Of a stretch of DNA of 64,000 nt, positions 62,277 through 64,000 are shown one piece after another. A program made the translations under genes and the position numbers. Source of the DNA: ELB16-189 sp018266435. Its GTDB lineage: Bacteria; Bacteroidota; Bacteroidia; Cytophagales; Cyclobacteriaceae. How positions within the stretch are numbered: the first letter of the stretch is position 1; every line of letters starts with the position of its first letter. The stretch is taken from NCBI GenBank assembly GCA_030123525.1, contig CP126125.1:2914001-2978000 (forward strand), in the 5' to 3' direction. The notes under the pieces are model-generated. The model saw only the letters and a list, made by a program, of their open reading frames with translations. It was not told the DNA's origin and did no database searches.

Positions 62277-63128
62277 CTATATTTCCAAAGTGTTTGTTTT
62301 GGCACTTTCCCAACCGATGATAGCTGTCTTTCGTGTATTGCCCCACATATAACCACCAATGTTTCCCGATGATTGAATAACACGATGACAAGGAATGAGA
62401 AACGCAACGGGATTGCTTCCGATAGCCGTGCCAACGGCTCGGGAAGCGTTGGCGTTGCCGATTTTTTCGGCAATGTTACCGTAGGTAGCAAGTTTTCCCA
62501 TTGGAATTTTCAAAAGTGTTTCCCAAACTTTCAACTGAAAATCAGTGCCTTTCAAATGCAGTTTTATTTCTGGTAATTTGCTCCAATCATTTTGGAAAAT
62601 AAACAATGCGTTTTGTTGTAATAAATCTAATTTTCGTTGAAAAGTTGCGTTCGGAAATTTTTGTTTCAAGTCGTGCAATGCGTTGGCTTCATCATTGTCA
62701 AAGGCCATATAGCAAGCACCTTTTGGAGTAGAAGCCACAATCATACTTCCAAACGGACTTTCCGCAAAACTGTAATTGATAAAAAGATTTTTTGCACCGT
62801 TTTTATATTCGGCAGGTGTCATTCCTTCAATGTTTACAAACAAGTCGTGCAGTCGTCCTGTGCCTGAAAGTCCCGTTTCATAAGCGGTGTCAAAAAGTGT
62901 AGCTTGTTGGTCGGTCAGTAATTTTTTGGCGTGTTCAATGCTGGTGTATTGTAAAAACTTTTTTGGTGTCGTTCCTGCCCATTCGCTAAACAAACGCTGG
63001 AAATGAAACGGACTTAAATGCACTTGTTCCGCGACTTCGTCCAAATTCGGTTGATCCTTAAAATTGGTTTTTATGTATTCAATTGCTTCTGCAATTCGCT
63101 TGTAATTGATTTCTTGTTGCTCGTTCAT
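62277..63128 (-). CDS. ada: Ada-like AraC regulator fused to O6-methylguanine-DNA methyltransferase
   Basis: A 283-residue protein. Residues about 8-105 form an AraC helix-turn-helix domain (NLDEVAEQVHLSPFHFQRLFSEWAG, TPAEYKNG). Residues about 115-278 are the suicide methyltransferase, with acceptor Cys in FLIPCHRVIQ and the arginine-finger region NASRAVGTAIGSNP. The N-terminal Ada zinc domain is absent and encoded separately at 61082, so this is a split Ada. It heads the alkylation-repair operon and may activate it. No clear promoter was identified upstream. Confidence 0.93.
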   Translation of the reverse strand: MNEQQEINYKRIAEAIEYIKTNFKDQPNLDEVAEQVHLSPFHFQRLFSEWAGTTPKKFLQYTSIEHAKKLLTDQQATLFDTAYETGLSGTGRLHDLFVNIEGMTPAEYKNGAKNLFINYSFAESPFGSMIVASTPKGACYMAFDNDEANALHDLKQKFPNATFQRKLDLLQQNALFIFQNDWSKLPEIKLHLKGTDFQLKVWETLLKIPMGKLATYGNIAEKIGNANASRAVGTAIGSNPVAFLIPCHRVIQSSGNIGGYMWGNTRKTAIIGWESAKTNTLEI

Positions 63129-63237
63129 CGTTCAGAATTTTATACTGCAAAGGTCTAAATTATGTCGTTGTCATAAAATCCGAAACTTGCTGAATTTTGT
63201 CTTTCGGTTGATGTTAGTACGGGTGTCGGTTAGGGTT

Positions 63238-63246
63238 GCCGCCAAC
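63238..63246. repeat. Inverted GTTGGCGGC copy at the right edge of the repair island
   Basis: GCCGCCAAC here is the exact complement of the GTTGGCGGC ending the left element (60451-60459). The two bound the ada-to-alkB block in opposite orientation. No long palindrome accompanies this copy. Confidence 0.4.
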
Positions 63247-63398
63247 GGGCACATAAAGGCATTATAATCTACTACCTACAGTTGATTTGAACAGAAGCCT
63301 TCTTTGTCTGGTGATTAATGATGCCAACACTGACAAAATCGAAATGGTTAATAAATACCAACAAATAGTTATTTTCGGGCTACAATTTACCTTGTGAT

Positions 63399-63863
63399 AT
63401 GTTTTCTAAGACCACCGAATATGCCCTCAGAGCTACTATTCTTATCGCCCAAAAAAGTAGTATTGAAAATAAAATTGGTATTCAGGCTATTGCAGAGGAC
63501 ATAGATTCACCTCAAATGTTTACTGCCAAAATAATGCAGATGCTTACTAAAGGAAACAAGGTGGTTTGCAGTGTAAGAGGCCCTGGAGGAGGATTTTATA
63601 TGACTGAAAGTCAAAAGAAATTACCGATAGCTGCTATCCTCCATGCCGTAGGCGATGAAGATATCTTTCATCGGTGTGTTTTAGGATTACACGAATGTTC
63701 TGATAAAACTCCTTGCCCAATACATTCAGAATACCGACCAATCAGAAAACAAATTACTCATCTCTTTCAAAGCAAATCCATCCGTGATTTAGCTCTGGAA
63801 TTAAATAGTAAAAATATCCTCTTAAATAACATCCTGAAAAAAAAACCAAAGGCTGTTAAATAA
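63399..63863 (+). CDS. Rrf2-family transcription regulator (NsrR/IscR-like)
   Basis: A 154-residue winged-helix regulator: FSKTTEYALRATILIAQ at the start, IQAIAEDIDSPQMFTAKIMQMLTKGNKVV as the recognition region, and VRGPGGGFYM as the wing. Three cysteines, Cys93, Cys100 and Cys106 (HRCVLGLHECSDKTPCP), match the Fe-S cluster pattern of NsrR and IscR in position and spacing. NsrR senses NO; nearby NO reductase genes favour that over Fe-S homeostasis, as no isc or suf genes are visible. About 130 bp of noncoding DNA with a large palindrome follows to the window end. Confidence 0.87.
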   Translation: MFSKTTEYALRATILIAQKSSIENKIGIQAIAEDIDSPQMFTAKIMQMLTKGNKVVCSVRGPGGGFYMTESQKKLPIAAILHAVGDEDIFHRCVLGLHECSDKTPCPIHSEYRPIRKQITHLFQSKSIRDLALELNSKNILLNNILKKKPKAVK

Positions 63864-63965
63864 GTGTATCCAGCTTAATCTCCTAATCATTAGTTGATTG
63901 CTGCTGCTAAACACAATTTTTATTGTATTGCATTTTGAATCCTCTTGCTTGTAGTCTTTGTAGGT

Positions 63966-63997
63966 ATAATTAAAAGTATTTAAATACTTTTAATTAT
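63966..63997. promoter_or_regulatory. Perfect 32-bp palindrome near the window end
   Basis: ATAATTAAAAGTATTT (63966-63981) is followed at once by its exact complement (63982-63997). The size and AT-rich symmetry resemble operators of Rrf2-family dimers such as NsrR. It lies about 100 bp after the Rrf2 gene, probably in front of a gene beyond the window. Regulatory use is inferred. Confidence 0.5.
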
Positions 63998-64000
63998 AAA

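Noticed and set aside
62066..62491. 141-codon minus-strand frame overlapping ada
   Set aside because: It runs out of frame through the conserved methyltransferase region and has no domain; the SDR remnant below it is in another frame.
1..64000. tRNA, rRNA, tmRNA, insertion sequence or prophage genes
   Set aside because: None was recognised in spacers on either strand by reading; a covariance-model scan could not be run.

Overview
The window is a chromosomal segment of a Bacteroidota bacterium, most likely of the Cytophagia (Cytophagales). The reasons are Bacteroidota-type promoters (a TTG/TTTG box about 17-23 bp upstream of TAnnTTTG), a GldC-family gliding protein, a large TonB-dependent receptor with a CarboxypepD_reg-like N-terminus, lipoproteins with short lipoboxes, a DUF3098 gene, and a 14-gene nuo operon with separate nuoC and nuoD and a short nuoG. 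No rRNA, tRNA, CRISPR array, phage or transposase gene was recognised. The placement comes from gene content only.

Layout: 1-5.0 kb (minus strand) holds aconitase with an unusual 61-residue lysine-rich tail, a TerB-like protein and groES-groEL. 5.2-7.5 kb (plus) holds an unknown protein, a zinc alcohol dehydrogenase and HU. 7.6-20.6 kb is the complete nuoA-N operon for respiratory complex I. A CBS protein and an exopolyphosphatase follow, then a methionine/one-carbon block (22.0-27.3 kb): a SAM-I riboswitch, metH split into two genes around a decayed four-helix-bundle gene, and metF. 27.3-33.3 kb holds a fasciclin lipoprotein, a lipoprotein hydrolase, a TonB-dependent receptor and gldC. 33.4-39.9 kb is a long minus-strand run: ECF sigma factor, anti-sigma-like protein, ftsX, DUF3098, uppP, truB, ribF and both subunits of a 3-oxoacid CoA-transferase. 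40-45.5 kb holds a PAP2 phosphatase, a flavoprotein lacking the redox cysteines, a lipoprotein and hisHAFIE. 45.7-54.6 kb holds a sugar isomerase-like protein, a lipoprotein cytochrome c, a fused ABC transporter, a dimethylformamidase-like lipoprotein, a DEAD-box helicase and a ceramidase-family protein.

The last 10 kb is the most interesting part. On the minus strand a quinol-type NO reductase gene is followed by a CuA subunit II, a heme-copper subunit I and an SCO/SenC protein. Subunit I keeps all the metal-binding histidines, but the usual active-site tyrosine is Asn235 and the K-channel lysine position is Met310, so it looks like an alternative NO reductase of the NorSY/nNOR kind rather than an oxygen reductase. 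An Rrf2/NsrR-like regulator with three clustered cysteines lies at 63.4 kb, and AT-rich palindromes occur near the promoters. Between the quinol NO reductase and the regulator sits a four-gene alkylation-repair block with a split Ada (AraC-methyltransferase, a 2OG oxygenase, a separate Ada zinc domain and AlkB) plus a short-chain dehydrogenase remnant. GTTGGCGGC motifs in opposite orientation bound it, one of them attached to a long palindromic element, which suggests an inserted island.
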